64,000 nucleotides of DNA, from NCBI RefSeq assembly GCF_947179165.1, contig NC_077245.1, positions 40,355,286 through 40,419,285 on the forward strand, given 5' to 3'. Source of the stretch: Solanum dulcamara. Taxonomy: Eukaryota; Streptophyta; Magnoliopsida; Solanales; Solanaceae. The notes under the pieces are model-generated. The model had not been told where the DNA came from, did no database searches, and saw only the letters and a program-made list of their open reading frames with translations. This document shows, piece by piece, positions 1 through 11,373 of the stretch; the first letter of the stretch is position 1, and each line of letters begins with the position of its first letter. The position numbers and the translations under genes were made by a program.

Positions 1-947
1 AAATAGAGATAGAAAACTTTATGTTGATATCGTGGTTTTGGGCGAGTTTTTGGAAATTGTATTGCATCGTATTGTACAAATTCAATGTTGTATAGCTGCT
101 GGTTGTTATTGTTAATATGAATTCTAAGGTTTGGAGGTTAAAATGGAATTTTGGATAGGGCAAGTTATAGGGAAGGTATTGGCCGATTTCCGTTAACTTC
201 TTAACTAACTTATAAACTAGTCGAGAAAGGCGAACAAGGAAATGGTTCCTATGGATAATTGAATACCAATGTAGGAACTGGAGAGTTGAAGGTTATTAAT
301 ATGAGTATTTTTTTCGTGTTAAATAGGTTCACAGGAGGATGACGCGAACGTGGTTACGAGTAACCCATTAGAGGTATGTAAAACTTATCTCTTCCTTTGT
401 TTTGGCATGTCTTCAAGTTAATTAATGAACGATATGAGTTTGAGGGTCAATCTAATCATAAATTCTAAGCATAATTCACGGTCCTTATTTACTTCTTGAT
501 GAAAGCACTCTTACAGTATTTGAACTAGGGCTTCTCAAGGCTTCCATACGTTAGGAAGTGATGAGTATGTGAAGCTATCCTTCTTTTCTCTTGGCATATG
601 TTATCCATAAGTGGTTTATATATGAAATGTGGGGATAATTCCATTCATAAAACTCCAGGCATGACTAATAATTCTTACCCACTTCTTGATATTAGAACTC
701 CTATAATAGTTGAGTTATTACCTTTTAAGGCTTCTATATGATGAAGGGTAGTATACATAAAGCCTATCTCTCCTTTCTTTTGTAATGTATTAAATGTAAG
801 TGAATTGAGATATGATATGAGTTTGGAGGGAGTTCCATTCATAAGTTTTAGACATAACTCATGACTCGTGTTCACTTCTGAATGCTAGAAGTCCTAAAGT
901 AGTTGAACTACTACCCTCGAGCCTTCTATATGTTGAGTAGTGACTGA
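1..947 (+). mobile_element. LTR A0 (family A), left segment
   Basis: Left part of a family A LTR whose 5' end lies outside the window. It is interrupted after 947 by LTR A1 and resumes at 7778. The order of landmarks (the CTGCCCGATTT block, the AACTAGTCGAG block, the GGTATGTAAAGC blocks) is the same as in LTR A2. The sequence broken at 947 (after CTTCTATATGTTGAGTAGTG) continues correctly at 7778 when compared with A2 around 3950-4000. No gene is present; the short ORFs here are chance frames. Confidence 0.82.
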
Positions 948-1564
948 TGTTACACCCCACACTCTTAATCTGAGAATGCCTCTTAAGCTTCTTAGAAGTT
1001 ACTATGTGAGCTGGATAGTCTACAACACTATCAAACGACTCTAAGGAACATCAACATAGGAAAAGAAGATGAGATAGGGGATAGAAGCAGGGTAGTGCTA
1101 ACTCTGCATCCGTGGCAATTTTGTCTCTTTTCGGAGAGCATCAAATCAACCACTTTCATTTGCCTTGAGACTGACCCTCTTCCAGGTGAAACGAATGTGA
1201 TACCCCATCCGGAAGGAATTGGAGGCCAAGTGATGGGTCGTAGGATTCGATTTACCTACGTAAGCTATTAAACTTAGAAGTTTTATACACTTGAGCTACT
1301 TGAGGATATACCAAGTTTGCGAAGCACGGATTACATAGGCTCTTGAAATGAGGCGAGATGACGATTCTACAAAAGGGAGCAAAACTAGTTTCTGAACTTA
1401 CGAAAGCGAAGCAAGCCGGTGACAAGCAGGCAGGTGGCAAGCAAGCATGTGACTCACCTATCTTCTTAGAGGGGGTGGACCCTGCTGACATGTGGTGGCG
1501 TGTGATAGGCCGCATGAGCCTAGGTGGCATCCTAGGGGGCTTCCATGTATCACCCCTAAAGGGC

Positions 1565-1576
1565 TGCCACGTGGCA
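1565..1576 (+). promoter_or_regulatory. Palindromic G-box before TATA run in LTR A1
   Basis: TGCCACGTGGCA is a perfect 12-bp palindrome with the CACGTG core bound by plant bZIP/bHLH factors. It lies 2 bp before a long TA run that could serve as a TATA box. The same arrangement recurs in the U3 of other family A LTRs. That it drives LTR transcription is inferred. Confidence 0.5.

Positions 1577-1578
<2 letters not shown>

Positions 1579-1613
<35 letters not shown>
1579..1613. repeat. (TA)n microsatellite in LTR U3
   Basis: About 17 TA units in a row, in the TATA-box position of LTR A1. Other family A copies have only short TATATA at this place, so the repeat has expanded locally. Confidence 0.9.
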
Positions 1614-1616
<3 letters not shown>

Positions 1617-2034
1617 TATGACTAAGTACAACATTTCTTAGCAAAAAATCAGCCAAGAATAAAGAGAGAAAAATGTGAAAAAGGAAGAAGAGAAAGACAA
1701 CCACGTTTTGAAGGATTCAAGGTAAGTTCTCCAATTTTCCTCCGTGAATTAATTATATACGGTATTCCTCAACCATGTGTATATATATATATATGTATCT
1801 TATGATGTCTATGGAATTAATTCTTCAGCTTGGAACTTGAGAAGAATTTGAAAGAACAAAGAGAGAAAATGTTAAGAACTAGTTAACAAACCTGTTTATG
1901 GAAGGGACTGTTGTTAATAATATTAGTATAACTTCTTATGTATAGCTTCGTTTCGAGTGATTCAGTATGTTTTCAAAAGGTATTTCATAGGTATATATAA
2001 CTTTCATTTAGCCTTTAAAATCCATTTTTGCTTT

Positions 2035-2039
2035 TATCT
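2035..2039. repeat. Left target-site duplication of LTR A2
   Basis: TATCT, identical to 5491-5495 on the other side of A2. This proves integration of A2 into A1. Confidence 0.93.
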
Positions 2040-4289
2040 TGTTACACCCCGCACTCTTGAGCTCGGAACGTCTTCTTAAGTTCCTTAGACACTATCATGT
2101 GAGCCGTATAAGCTACAACACTATCAAACAACTCTAAGGAAAGAAGATTGTGATACCTCGCGAGAAGGGAGGTTGGAGATAGAGTCATAAGAATCCGGAA
2201 AGAGTTGGAGGTTAAGAAACGAGTCGTAGGACTCAATTTACCTACGTAAGCCACTAAGTTAAGAGTCTTATACACTTAAGTTGCTTAAGGATATACCAAG
2301 CTTACGTAGTACGGATTACATAGGCTCTTAAAGTGAGATGAAATTACGAACCCGCGAGGAAGGGAAAAAGACGACGCGTGGCAGCCAATGGAGGAGCGAC
2401 ACGTGGCAGCACCTCAAGCAAGCAGGTGATGCACCTACTTAGGGTCAAGTAGGTGATGCAGCTGCTTGGGGGAGGTGGACCCCGCTGCCACGTGGCATCC
2501 CCTAATTGGCAGCATGACACGGTGGCCCAATAAGGGCTGGACATGTGTCCCTCTTAGGGGCTGACACGTGTCACCCCTTGGGACCACCTATATTAGTTGA
2601 TATGTATCCAAAAATTCTTCAGCTTGTTCATTAAAAATTTCCAGCAGCAACGTGAACAAAGAACCCTAAAGCTTAAGGAGAGAAACTTGCGACGGCTTGG
2701 GAGAAAAATAAGGTAAGTCCCGATTTCGTTCCGTAAATTAATTATATAGCGTATACTACGATGATATGGAAGTATTAGTAGTATAAAATTAGGATTTGGT
2801 GCAGCAAAAAAAACGGACAGCAAGCTGCCACGACGTTACAGCATGCTGAAAATATTTCCGAGGCGCGATTTTGGCGAGTTCTAGCCAATTTCGGGAAAGG
2901 TAAGTTCTTACCCTCTAATTTGAAGTTTATGATGTTAAATTATGGTGTATTACACACCTTAGGAGCTTCTGGAAGTTGGGTAAAAGGTTTGAAAAGTTCA
3001 GCGTTCGAAATTAACGAATTTAGAATCGCTATAGTTAAGTTGTTGTCGAAATAAAGTGTTGTACGTGTAGGGGCTGCTGCTGGTTGTGTTGTGGCGTGTT
3101 GCAGGGTCTAAAATTTATCTAAATGAGGTGTGGGAGCTGCTGGTTGCAGCCACAGGCTTTGCAATTAAAGAATTCGCGAAAGAAAGATTAAAAACTCTAG
3201 TTTTGGTATCTTAGTTTCGAGTGAATTGTTGGGGGTTTATATTGTATAATTTTGGTCGTAAAATGTATATGTATGGGCTGCTGGTTGCATTGTTGGTTGG
3301 CTGCAGGTTCTAAGGACATGGTTGGGAATTCGGATAGGGCACATTATAGGGGAGGTGCTGCCCAATTTTTGTTAACGCCTTAACAAACTAAAGAACTAAT
3401 CGAGGAAACGACTAAGGGAATAGATTCCATTACCACTAGGGTGAAACCTAAGATGCTGGAAAATTAAGAAGAGTTGATATGCATATTACTCTCCTGTTTA
3501 ATAGGTTCAAAGGATGACGAGGCGAACAGGATAAAGAGAAGTCCATACAAGGTATGTGAAGCTTTCCTTTGGCGTGTTTTTGGAATAGATATGTAGAACT
3601 ATTCTTCTTTTCTTTTGGCATGTCTTAGATATAAGTTATGAATGATATATATACGATATTTGGGGATTCAATCCATTCGTAAATCACTGAGTATGAGTCG
3701 AGACTCTTGTTTACTTCTTGGTATTAGAACTTCTGTAATAGCTGAGACATTGCCTTTTAGTCTTCTATGTGATGAAAATTAATATATGTAAAGCCTATTT
3801 CTTATTTCCTTTGGAATGGCTTAACTTTAAGTGAGATGGTATAAGATATAGGTTTAGAGGTGATTCCATTTATGAGCTCTGATTGTAACTCGTGACTTGT
3901 AGTCACTCCTGAACATTAAGAATCTGAAAGTAGTCAAACTACTATTCTCGAGCCTTCTATATAACGAATAGTAAGTGGAGGTACCAGCTCCTCTCTTTTA
4001 AAAGGCTCTAAAATGGTAAATGCGTCTGATTGCATAAGTTGAGTCTTTGGCTAGATAACGGTGTCTCTGATTGCATAGATTATATTTCTGATTGCATGAA
4101 TTATGTGGCATTATTTTGATGCATGTTTGTGATCCCTGAAGCCCCAACTGATATAATCCCTAATGACATCTAAAGGGATACCTCGGATAATTACTCCCCC
4201 AGTCTTCAGGTAACGGTTCACTTGACTGTTTCATCGAGTCTTAGATAATGACTTAGTTGCATATGGTTTCTCACTACTCTACTCGTACA

Positions 4290-4850
4290 TACTGTAACCC
4301 ATCCTTCCTCGAGTCCCACGATGGGCCGGGATATGTTATCGTGCACAGTGTTACTACTTCTTTCACCGCGTCCCGGGCCGGATGTGTATAGTTCCACGCA
4401 CGAGGAGACGATGCCGTACGTGAGGTGTGATATATGTTATATGTTACGACGATACGATTATTCACCGAGTCCCGGGCCGGCTGTAATATGATTGTATATG
4501 TGGTGAAATAAGGAAGGAACACCGAGTCCCTCCTTAGAGGGCCGGGTACATATGTATATTATGATGGTACGCTATAGACGTACACCACTCCATTCACCGA
4601 GTCCCTCACTAAAGGGCCGGATACTTTATGTAGGCATGCATATGAGATTAAAGCAATACATTGTGACCCTGAGCCCCACAGTGAACCGGGTATAATACGA
4701 TGATATACATGATAAGATGATACCGTATACGATGGTATGATACCGTATACGATGATATGATGAAATGAAATGCATTATGATATGATGATATGTGATTATG
4801 AAGAAGTGATTATAACACCGAGTTCACTAGAGGGCCGGGCACAGCATATG
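4290..4850 (+). repeat. Dispersed GAGTCCC/GGGCCGG blocks in LTR A2
   Basis: At least six imperfect copies of a short block of the form CACCGAGTCCCTCACTAGAG followed by GGCCGGGTA, spaced 60-120 bp apart. The same blocks occur in A1, A5, D and, reversed, in E1. They account for the low-complexity look of the LTR centre. Confidence 0.7.
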
Positions 4851-4972
4851 ATGATGTGTATGATTTACGTGTCCTAAGGTGCAGGTACAGTAATTCATTT
4901 AGTTATTATACTTGTCCCCTGCATCCCTATTTCAGTTATGATCTCAGTTACGATGTGTTATGCTTTACATAC

Positions 4973-4993
4973 TCAGTACATATATCGTACTGA
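4973..4993 (+). other. Conserved 21-nt stem-loop in LTR
   Basis: TCAGTAC, a 7-nt loop, then GTACTGA: a perfect 7-bp stem. Equivalent copies are at 7208-7228 and 37990-38010 (perfect), 39612-39632 (LTR D, one mismatch), and on the minus strand at 40806-40826, 44244-44264, 49761-49781 and 56867-56887. A C-rich/G-rich hairpin follows within a few bases. It may belong to the R region or RNA-processing signals, but that is not shown by sequence alone. Confidence 0.65.
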
Positions 4994-5161
4994 CCCCCTT
5001 TTCTCGGGGGGCTGCGTTTCATGCCCGCAGGTACAGATGTTTATTCTGGAGATCCATCAGCATAGGAGTTCCTCTCAGCTGAGTCGAAAGTGCTTCACTG
5101 TTCTGGAGCCTAAATTTTGATGCTGGTAACTTAATGTATATATTTGTACATTCAGGGGTAC

Positions 5162-5181
5162 GGCGGGGGTCTTGTCCCGCC
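5162..5181 (+). other. Conserved G/C hairpin near LTR 3' end
   Basis: GGCGGG and CCCGCC flank an 8-nt loop. The block is preceded by a CAGGGGTAC motif and recurs at the same place in A1, A4, A5 and D and in reverse in the E LTRs (for example near 40620, 44065, 49575 and 56685). Confidence 0.55.
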
Positions 5182-5490
5182 ATATATTGTTGTTACTATT
5201 CTTAGAGGTCTGTAGACATATGTATATGTGGGTTGTTTGTGAGTTAGTTTCGATGTTGCCTATTCGATATGTTGTGAATGTTTTTGTTATAGCAGCCTTG
5301 TCGGCTCACATGCCCTTTCATGATATGATACAAATGAAAGAGGCTACATGTACATGAAAAAGTTTTAAACTATTGGGATTTTTGTATATAGTATCACATC
5401 ACACACTGTTCAACTTAAGTATAGTTGATAAATACGCATAAGAGGGTCCAGGTCGGACCCAGTTGCGGCCTACGGGGTTGGGTCGTGACA

Positions 5491-5495
5491 TATCT
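5491..5495. repeat. Right target-site duplication of LTR A2
   Basis: TATCT, identical to 2035-2039. Confidence 0.93.
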
Positions 5496-7772
5496 GCTCG
5501 AAAAAGGGTGATGAATATAGAGGAGGTACTTCCCAGATTTTGGTTTTGGAAATCTTACATGGACTGCTGTTGGTATTTTGGGCATATATTTTTGTACAGA
5601 ATTGATCTAGGGGTGATTCGAAATTTTATGCGACCCTAAGACACATGTATATAACTTTTATGGAGGATATAAATCCTGTTTCCATCAATTACCCCTTCAA
5701 AACAAAGCAACAATGGAAGATAGTAAGCTGTCCAGAATTCACGTTTTGATAGTTTTGAGTGAGTTGTTTGGGGGTTGTATTGTGTAATGTTGGTGTGAAT
5801 TGCTTGTATATATTTTTCAAGTTGTTGTTGTTGGTTGTCTATAGTTATTAGGGATGTGATTGGAAATTCAGAGAGGGCATATTATAGGGGAGGTGCTGCC
5901 CAATTTTCGTTAACACCTTAACTAATTAAAGAACTAGTCGAGGAAATGAACAAGGAAATAGATTCCATGAATACTAAGGTGCAACTGAAGGTGCTGGAAA
6001 GTCAAGAGTGGTTGATATTCGTATTACTTCCATGTTGAATAGGTTCAAAGGACGATGAGGTGAACGTGATAAAGAGTGACTCGTATGAGGTATGTAAAGC
6101 TTTCTCTTGGCATGTTTTGGTATAAGTACATACATCTATCTTTCTTTCCTTTTGGCAAGTCTTAGCCTTAAGTGAATTGTATGTGGAATGAGGGGATAAT
6201 TTCATTCCCAGAACTCCAGGTATGCCTCATAATCCTTAACTATAGTTAGGTGTTGATACCCCTACAAGAATTGAGCATTGCCTGTCAAGGATTCTACGTG
6301 CAAAAGAGTTGTGTATGGGAACCTATCTTTCCTTTTTCTTGATATGTACTTGGTATGAAAATAAGATTATGATGCCATAGTTTTTCACCAAACCCCAGGA
6401 TGGGCCGGGTACGAGATATGTATATAATGACCACCTGAAGGAAAGTACAGACTATATAGAGTTTACTCTTTTTCTTTTCTGGCATGTCTTAGTTGTAAGT
6501 TAAATATGATGTGAGCTCCGGAGTAACTCTATTCCTAACACCTCCTATTTACTTTTGAATATCGAACTCTGATAGTAGTTGAACTATTTCCCTGGAAACT
6601 TCTATATGTTAAAGAGGTACCAAATATACAGTCTCCAAGTCTTAAAGACTATACGAGACTAAGTGTTTTTGATTCCATAAATGATTTGTCCCTATGTTAA
6701 TACATGTCTAGGGTCCCCAAGATTACTATTGAGACAGCCCATAATGGCATTTAGAGGATACTCGAGATGACTACACCGTTACTCGGGTCCTCAAATAAAA
6801 ACTTAACTTTCTTATTTTATCGAGTCTCTAATAATGATTTAAATTGCATATAGTTACTCACTACTCTACTCGTGTATACTATAACCCTTATTTCACCAAG
6901 TCCCGAGCCGGGTATGTTATCATGCATAATTCACTGCATTGTCCACCGAGCCCCTCACTAGAGGGCCGAGTACGTATGTATATATATGATGATGTGCTGT
7001 AATAAAGAGGTGATGGCACTGAGGCCATGATTGTTTTACAGATATGATTCATCGAACCCCTAAAAGGGCCAGCTATATGGTATGATATGAGCATGCATGC
7101 TTTTGTAATTCACAGAGTATAGGTACAGGCTTCTAATTTGATAAGTTTTTCCCCTGCTTATTTATTTCGGATATACCTCCAATTGTATTATGATACGTTT
7201 TACATACTCAGTACATATGTCGTACTGACCTCCTTTCTTCGAAGGTTTGCATTTCATGCCCGTATGTACAAATACAGGTTTTAGAGTTCGTCAGCTTAGG
7301 ATTCTGCTCAGCTTAACTGGAAGAGGTTCCATTATATCGGAGCCTAGTTGTTGGCACTGGCCATTGATGTGTAGTATTGTTTTGTTATTCAGGGATATGG
7401 TGGGGGCCCTATCCCGCTATATGTTGTCATTAATATTGTTAGAGGTCTGCAAACATGTATATATGGGTTGTGTATGTCAGTTTGATTCAGCTGGGTATAC
7501 ATAATATATGATATATGTTATTATGTTGTGGTACCCTTGTCAGCTAGTATGCTCTTTCATATTATAATACGAATGAAAGAGTCTACAAATATACAAAATG
7601 TTATGACCCATGGGGGTTCTTATATACATATCATTTCATTATAGTTCGGTTTGACTACACTTGATTTATATGCATTGTATGTTTATAATTCGATATGACC
7701 ATGACTGATAGATATGTATACGAGGGGTCCAGGTCGGACCCCTGTCGCGGCCTACGGGGTTGGGTCGTAACA
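5496..7772 (+). mobile_element. Solo LTR A1 (family A), right segment
   Basis: Continuation of A1 after the A2 insertion. It holds the CTGCCCAATTT block, the GAGTCCC/GGGCCGG blocks, a perfect copy of the 21-nt stem-loop (7208-7228), the GGCGGG-type hairpin (decayed, near 7395) and the terminus GGGTTGGGTCGTAACA, with one change from the usual GTGACA. It is followed by ACTAA, the partner of ACTGA at 943-947. Confidence 0.88.
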
Positions 7773-7777
7773 ACTAA

Positions 7778-9014
7778 GTACGTAAGCTCCTATTTCTAAA
7801 GACTCTGTGATGATAAATGTCTCTGATTGCATAAGTTGTGTAGCATTATCATGATGCATGTCTATGTTTTCTGAGGCTCCACTTAATGTGATCCCTAATG
7901 ACTTTTAGAGGGTACTTAAGACAAGTACTACCCTGATCTTCAAGTGACGGTTCACTTGACTATTTCTTTGAATCTTAGATGGTGATTTTACTTGCATATG
8001 GTTAGTCTTTACTCTGCTCGTGCATGCTATTAAATGATCATTCACTGCATCCCATGAAGGGAAGGGCATGATAAATGATGAAATGAGTATTCACTGCGTC
8101 CCATGAAGGGCCGGGCATGATAAATGATGAAATAATTATTCACTGATTCCCATGAAGGGTCGGGCATGATAAATGACAAAATAATTATTCACCACGTCCC
8201 ATGAAGGGCCAGGCCTGAGAAATGATGAGATGATTACTCACCGAGTTCCTTACCAAAGGGGAGGATATAGTATATAGAAATGCATATCAAATATAGTGAT
8301 ACACTTGTAGCACTGAGTCCCATAGCGGGCCAGGTATGGTATGTGAGGAAGATGCACATGCCCTCATTTCATAACGTGCAGGTATAGTGATTTGTTAACT
8401 GTTACACTTGTTGACTGCATCCCTATTTCAGTTGTTATCTAAGTTATAACATGTTATGCTTTATATACTCAGTATATATATCGTACTGACCCCCTGTTCT
8501 TCGAGGGGTCTACGTTTCATGCCTACATATATAGATGCACCTTTTGGGGATCCGCCAGCTTAGGATTCCACACAACGGTTTGGGAAAAGCTCTATTATAT
8601 CAGAGCCTAGCCTTTGGTACTGGCCTTCTGATGTGTATATTATTCATTCAAGGGTATAGCGGGTGCCCTATCCCACTATATATTATTGTTAATACTCTTA
8701 GAGGTATGTAGACATGTGTGTGGGTTGTGTATATATGTGTGTTCGATTATGTCCTTACGACTCATATTTTGGGATATTCCCTTCTTTATGGTAGCCTTGT
8801 CGGCTCGTGTGTATGTATATAGGGGGACGACCCCATATTCCATGATAGCCTCATAGGCTTATGTGTTATGTTGCCTAAATGATAAGTTGTGATCCCTCAA
8901 GAGACAGGTTGTGCCACTGCATAATCATGCGATAGGTTTATTTATAATTAATAGGGGTATACGCGAGTGTCTAGCTTGGACACCCGTCATGGCCTATGGG
9001 GTTGGGTCGTGACA
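7778..9014 (+). mobile_element. LTR A0 (family A), right segment
   Basis: Resumes the LTR broken at 947 and ends with GGTTGGGTCGTGACA at 9014. Directly downstream the reading is RNase H-type pol sequence of element B, so A0 is inserted in the B pol gene. The TSD on the right would be ACTTT (9015-9019); the left partner is outside the window. A 49-bp tandem repeat lies at 8041-8236. Confidence 0.85.
8041..8236 (+). repeat. 49-bp minisatellite, four units, in LTR A0
   Basis: Four head-to-tail units starting TTCACTGCGTCCCATGAAGG, each 49 bp and diverged by several substitutions. It seems to be an amplified form of the GAGTCCC...GGGCCGG block seen singly in other LTR copies. Confidence 0.85.
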
Positions 9015-11090
9015 ACTTTTACTTAAAAGAAGGTGAAATTTAAATGGTTTAACGCTTGCGAAATGAGTTTTCAAGAGCTGAAAGATAGACTTACCTCCGC
9101 TTCGGTGAGGACTTTATCGGAAGGTTCCAATGGGTTTGTTCTTTATGGTGATGCTTCACGAGTTGGTCTTGGTTGTGTTATAATATAGAATGGTAAGGTC
9201 ATAGTCTATGCTTGTAAGCAACTAAAGGTTCATGAAAAAAACTATACGACCCATGATTTGGAGTTGGATGCTATGGTGTTTTCTTTGAAGTTTTGCAGAC
9301 ACTATCTATATGGTATCCATGTTGATATATTCACCGATCACTAGAGTTTGCAGTATGTGTACACTCAAAAGGATTTGAATCTTTGACAAAGAAGATGCTT
9401 GAATTGTTGAAGGACTATGATATAAGTGTGTTATACCATTTGAGAAAGGCAAATGTGGTTATCAAAGCTCTTAGTATATTATCCATGAATAGTATTTCCC
9501 ATGCTGAGGATCAGAAGAAAGAGTTAGTTTAGGATGTTCATAGATTAGCCCGTTTGAGTGTTCGTTTAGTTGATTTCGAGGATGGTGGTGTTATGGTTCA
9601 AAATATTTCTGAATTATCTTTTGTAGTGGATGTTAATACTAAGCAAGACTATGATCCTACTTTTGTTTAATTGAAGAAACTTATTGCCGAAAAAGCCATT
9701 GAGGCTTTTTATCAAGGGGGAGATGGTGTTTTGAGATATCAAGACCGATTATGTGTTCTCGATGTCGATGGCTAGAGGGAAATGATATTGTTTGAGGCTC
9801 ATAGTTTGTGGTATTTTATTCATCCAGATTCCACAAAGATGTATAGTGATTTGAGGGAAGTGTATTAGTGGAATGACATGAAAAGAGATATTGCAGAGTT
9901 TGAGTCTAAATGTCTTAATTGTCAACTTGTGAAGGTTGAGCTTCAAAAGCAGGGAGGTTTGGCTCAAGATATTGAGATTCCTATTTGGAAGTTGAAAGCA
10001 TTGAATATGTACTTCATTACATGTTTTGATCGTACTCGTAGGCAACATGATTCTATTTGGGTGGTTATTGATCGAATAACTAATTCAACTCATTTTCTTC
10101 CTATTAAGAGTTCATATTCAATCGAAGACTATTCTAGGTTGTATATATGAGAGTTGGTTAAGCTTCATAGTGTTCTATTATTTATCATTTCGGATTGAGG
10201 TACTCAGTTTACGTCGCAGTTTTGGAGATTTTTCCAAAAGGGTCTTGGCTCTCAAGTGAAGCATAGTATAGCTTTTTACCCTCAAACAGATGGTTTGGAC
10301 GAGCATACCATTCAGACTCTAGAGGACATCTTGAGAGCTAGTATTATTGATTTTAAAAGTAATTGGAAAGATCATTTTCCATTAATAGAGTTTGCCTATA
10401 ATAACAGTTATCATTCCAATATTCAAATAGCTTTATTTTAGTCCTTTATTGTAGGAGGTGTAGATCTCCTATAGGTTGGTTTGAAATTTGTGAATTTGCC
10501 TCGATAGGATCCGAGTTGGTATTTGAGGCTATGGAGAAGGTTAGACTTTATAAGGAAAGATTGAAAACTCCCCAAAGTCGACAAAAATCCTATTCGGATG
10601 TGAGAAGGAGAGAGCTTGAATTTGAGGTGAATGATTAGATTTTTTTTGCAAACTTAACCCATGAAGGGTGTGATGCATTTTCTCAAGAAAGGGAAGTTAA
10701 GTGCCCTCTATATAGGTCCATATCAGATTTTGAGGTTAATTAACAAAGTGGCATATAAGTTGGGTTTCCCTATTCTCACTATGTAGGTTCATATATTATT
10801 TTGATGTGAATTGGCAAGGTGGCATATGAGTTGGATTTGCCTTTGAATTTGGCATTGGTACATCCGGTGTCCCATGTGTATTTTTTGAAGATGTTTATTG
10901 GTGATCCTAGCTCTATTGTTACTTTATACATCATGGTGTGAAAGAGAGTCTTTCATATGAGGAGGTTTCAGTTGAAATTCTAGACCGACAAGTTAGAAAG
11001 TTGAGAAACAAGGAAATAACTTCAATTAAGATTTTATGGAGAAACAAAGCGGTTCAGGGTATTGCATGGAAGTCAAAGTCAATATTATGT
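9015..11090 (+). pseudogene. Element B pol remnant: RNase H, integrase, chromodomain
   Basis: Decayed 3' half of a Ty3/gypsy (chromovirus) polyprotein that would copy and integrate element B. An RNase H region is readable at about 9061-9480 (YGDASRVGLG, then the VDIFTDH strand). The integrase region follows at about 9780-10440: HHCC zinc finger ending CLNC near 9915, then the core up to PQTDG and the YNNSYHS block. Integrase C-terminal sequence and a chromodomain-like end follow at about 10640-11090. Frames are broken by many stops and shifts, for instance TGA at 10148-10150 where element C1 has Trp, and TGA at 10196-10198 where families have Arg. The first catalytic Asp of the integrase core is replaced by Tyr (NMYF instead of MDF). 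Near 10735-10835 the KVAY strand is present twice. The RT and gag parts lie beyond LTR A0, outside the window. Clearly non-functional. Confidence 0.85.
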
Positions 11091-11373
11091 CACGACATCC
11101 TCATCTCTTTTATTCCATTCCTAGTTAAGGTATTGAGATCCTTCATGATTCATTTAGCTAGAACCATGTGTTTAGGTCATTCTTATGTTTTCATATGCTT
11201 TCACATTCATGAAATGAGTTTTAAAGTCATGTTTTATCTTGAGATTGAGTATTCCATGTTTTATGCATTTTTGAGATATTTTATATGCATGTTGGGTTGC
11301 TATGTATCCTTTCTATTCCATTCATGCTAGTTTGAGTCCTACTCGATGATGAATATTGACAAGTGAGAGATAT
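11091..11373 (+). mobile_element. Element B 3' untranslated part and polypurine tract
   Basis: Non-coding stretch between the pol end and the 3' LTR. It ends with a purine-rich AAGTGAGAGATAT tract (11361-11373) next to the LTR start, the expected second-strand primer site. The 130-residue ORF over 10938-11330 is a chance frame across the decayed chromodomain. Confidence 0.65.

Larger units (their letters stand above)
948..2039 (+). mobile_element. Solo LTR A1 (family A), left segment
   Basis: Starts with TGTTACACCCC, the 5' terminus of the family. It is preceded by ACTGA (943-947), which matches ACTAA (7773-7777) after the 3' end in 4 of 5 bases, as expected for an aged target duplication. 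The segment holds the U3: a TGCCACGTGGCA palindrome at 1565-1576 directly followed by a TA repeat. It is interrupted by LTR A2 after 2039. Total A1 length without the insert is about 3.37 kb. No internal domain is attached, so this is a solo LTR. Confidence 0.88.
2040..5490 (+). mobile_element. Solo LTR A2 (family A), complete
   Basis: Complete 3451-bp solo LTR beginning TGTTACACCCC and ending GGGTTGGGTCGTGACA, flanked by perfect 5-bp duplications (TATCT). U3 contains TGCCACGTGGCA at 2486-2497 and TGACACGTGTCA at 2562-2573, followed by a weak TATA. The 3' half has a series of CACCGAGTCCC...GGGCCGG blocks (about 4290-4850), the 21-nt stem-loop at 4973-4993, a C5/G6 hairpin right after it, and the GGCGGG/CCCGCC hairpin at 5162-5181. 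There is no internal retrotransposon sequence. It most likely arose by recombination between the two LTRs of a former full element. It is the youngest layer of a three-deep nest. Confidence 0.93.

Noticed and set aside
1252..1704. 150-codon minus-strand ORF and an 87-codon plus-strand ORF across the TA repeat
   Set aside because: Both read through a microsatellite inside LTR U3 (runs of Tyr-Ile) and have no homologous frame in the other LTR copies.
1700..1740. Splice-donor-like GGTAAGTT sites in every LTR leader as evidence for host introns
   Set aside because: The motif recurs at the same LTR position in all copies. It may be a splice or leader signal of the element, but no exon with coding capacity follows.
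8041..8236. Possible CRISPR-like array
   Set aside because: The units are contiguous diverged tandem copies without spacers, inside a plant LTR. This is a minisatellite.
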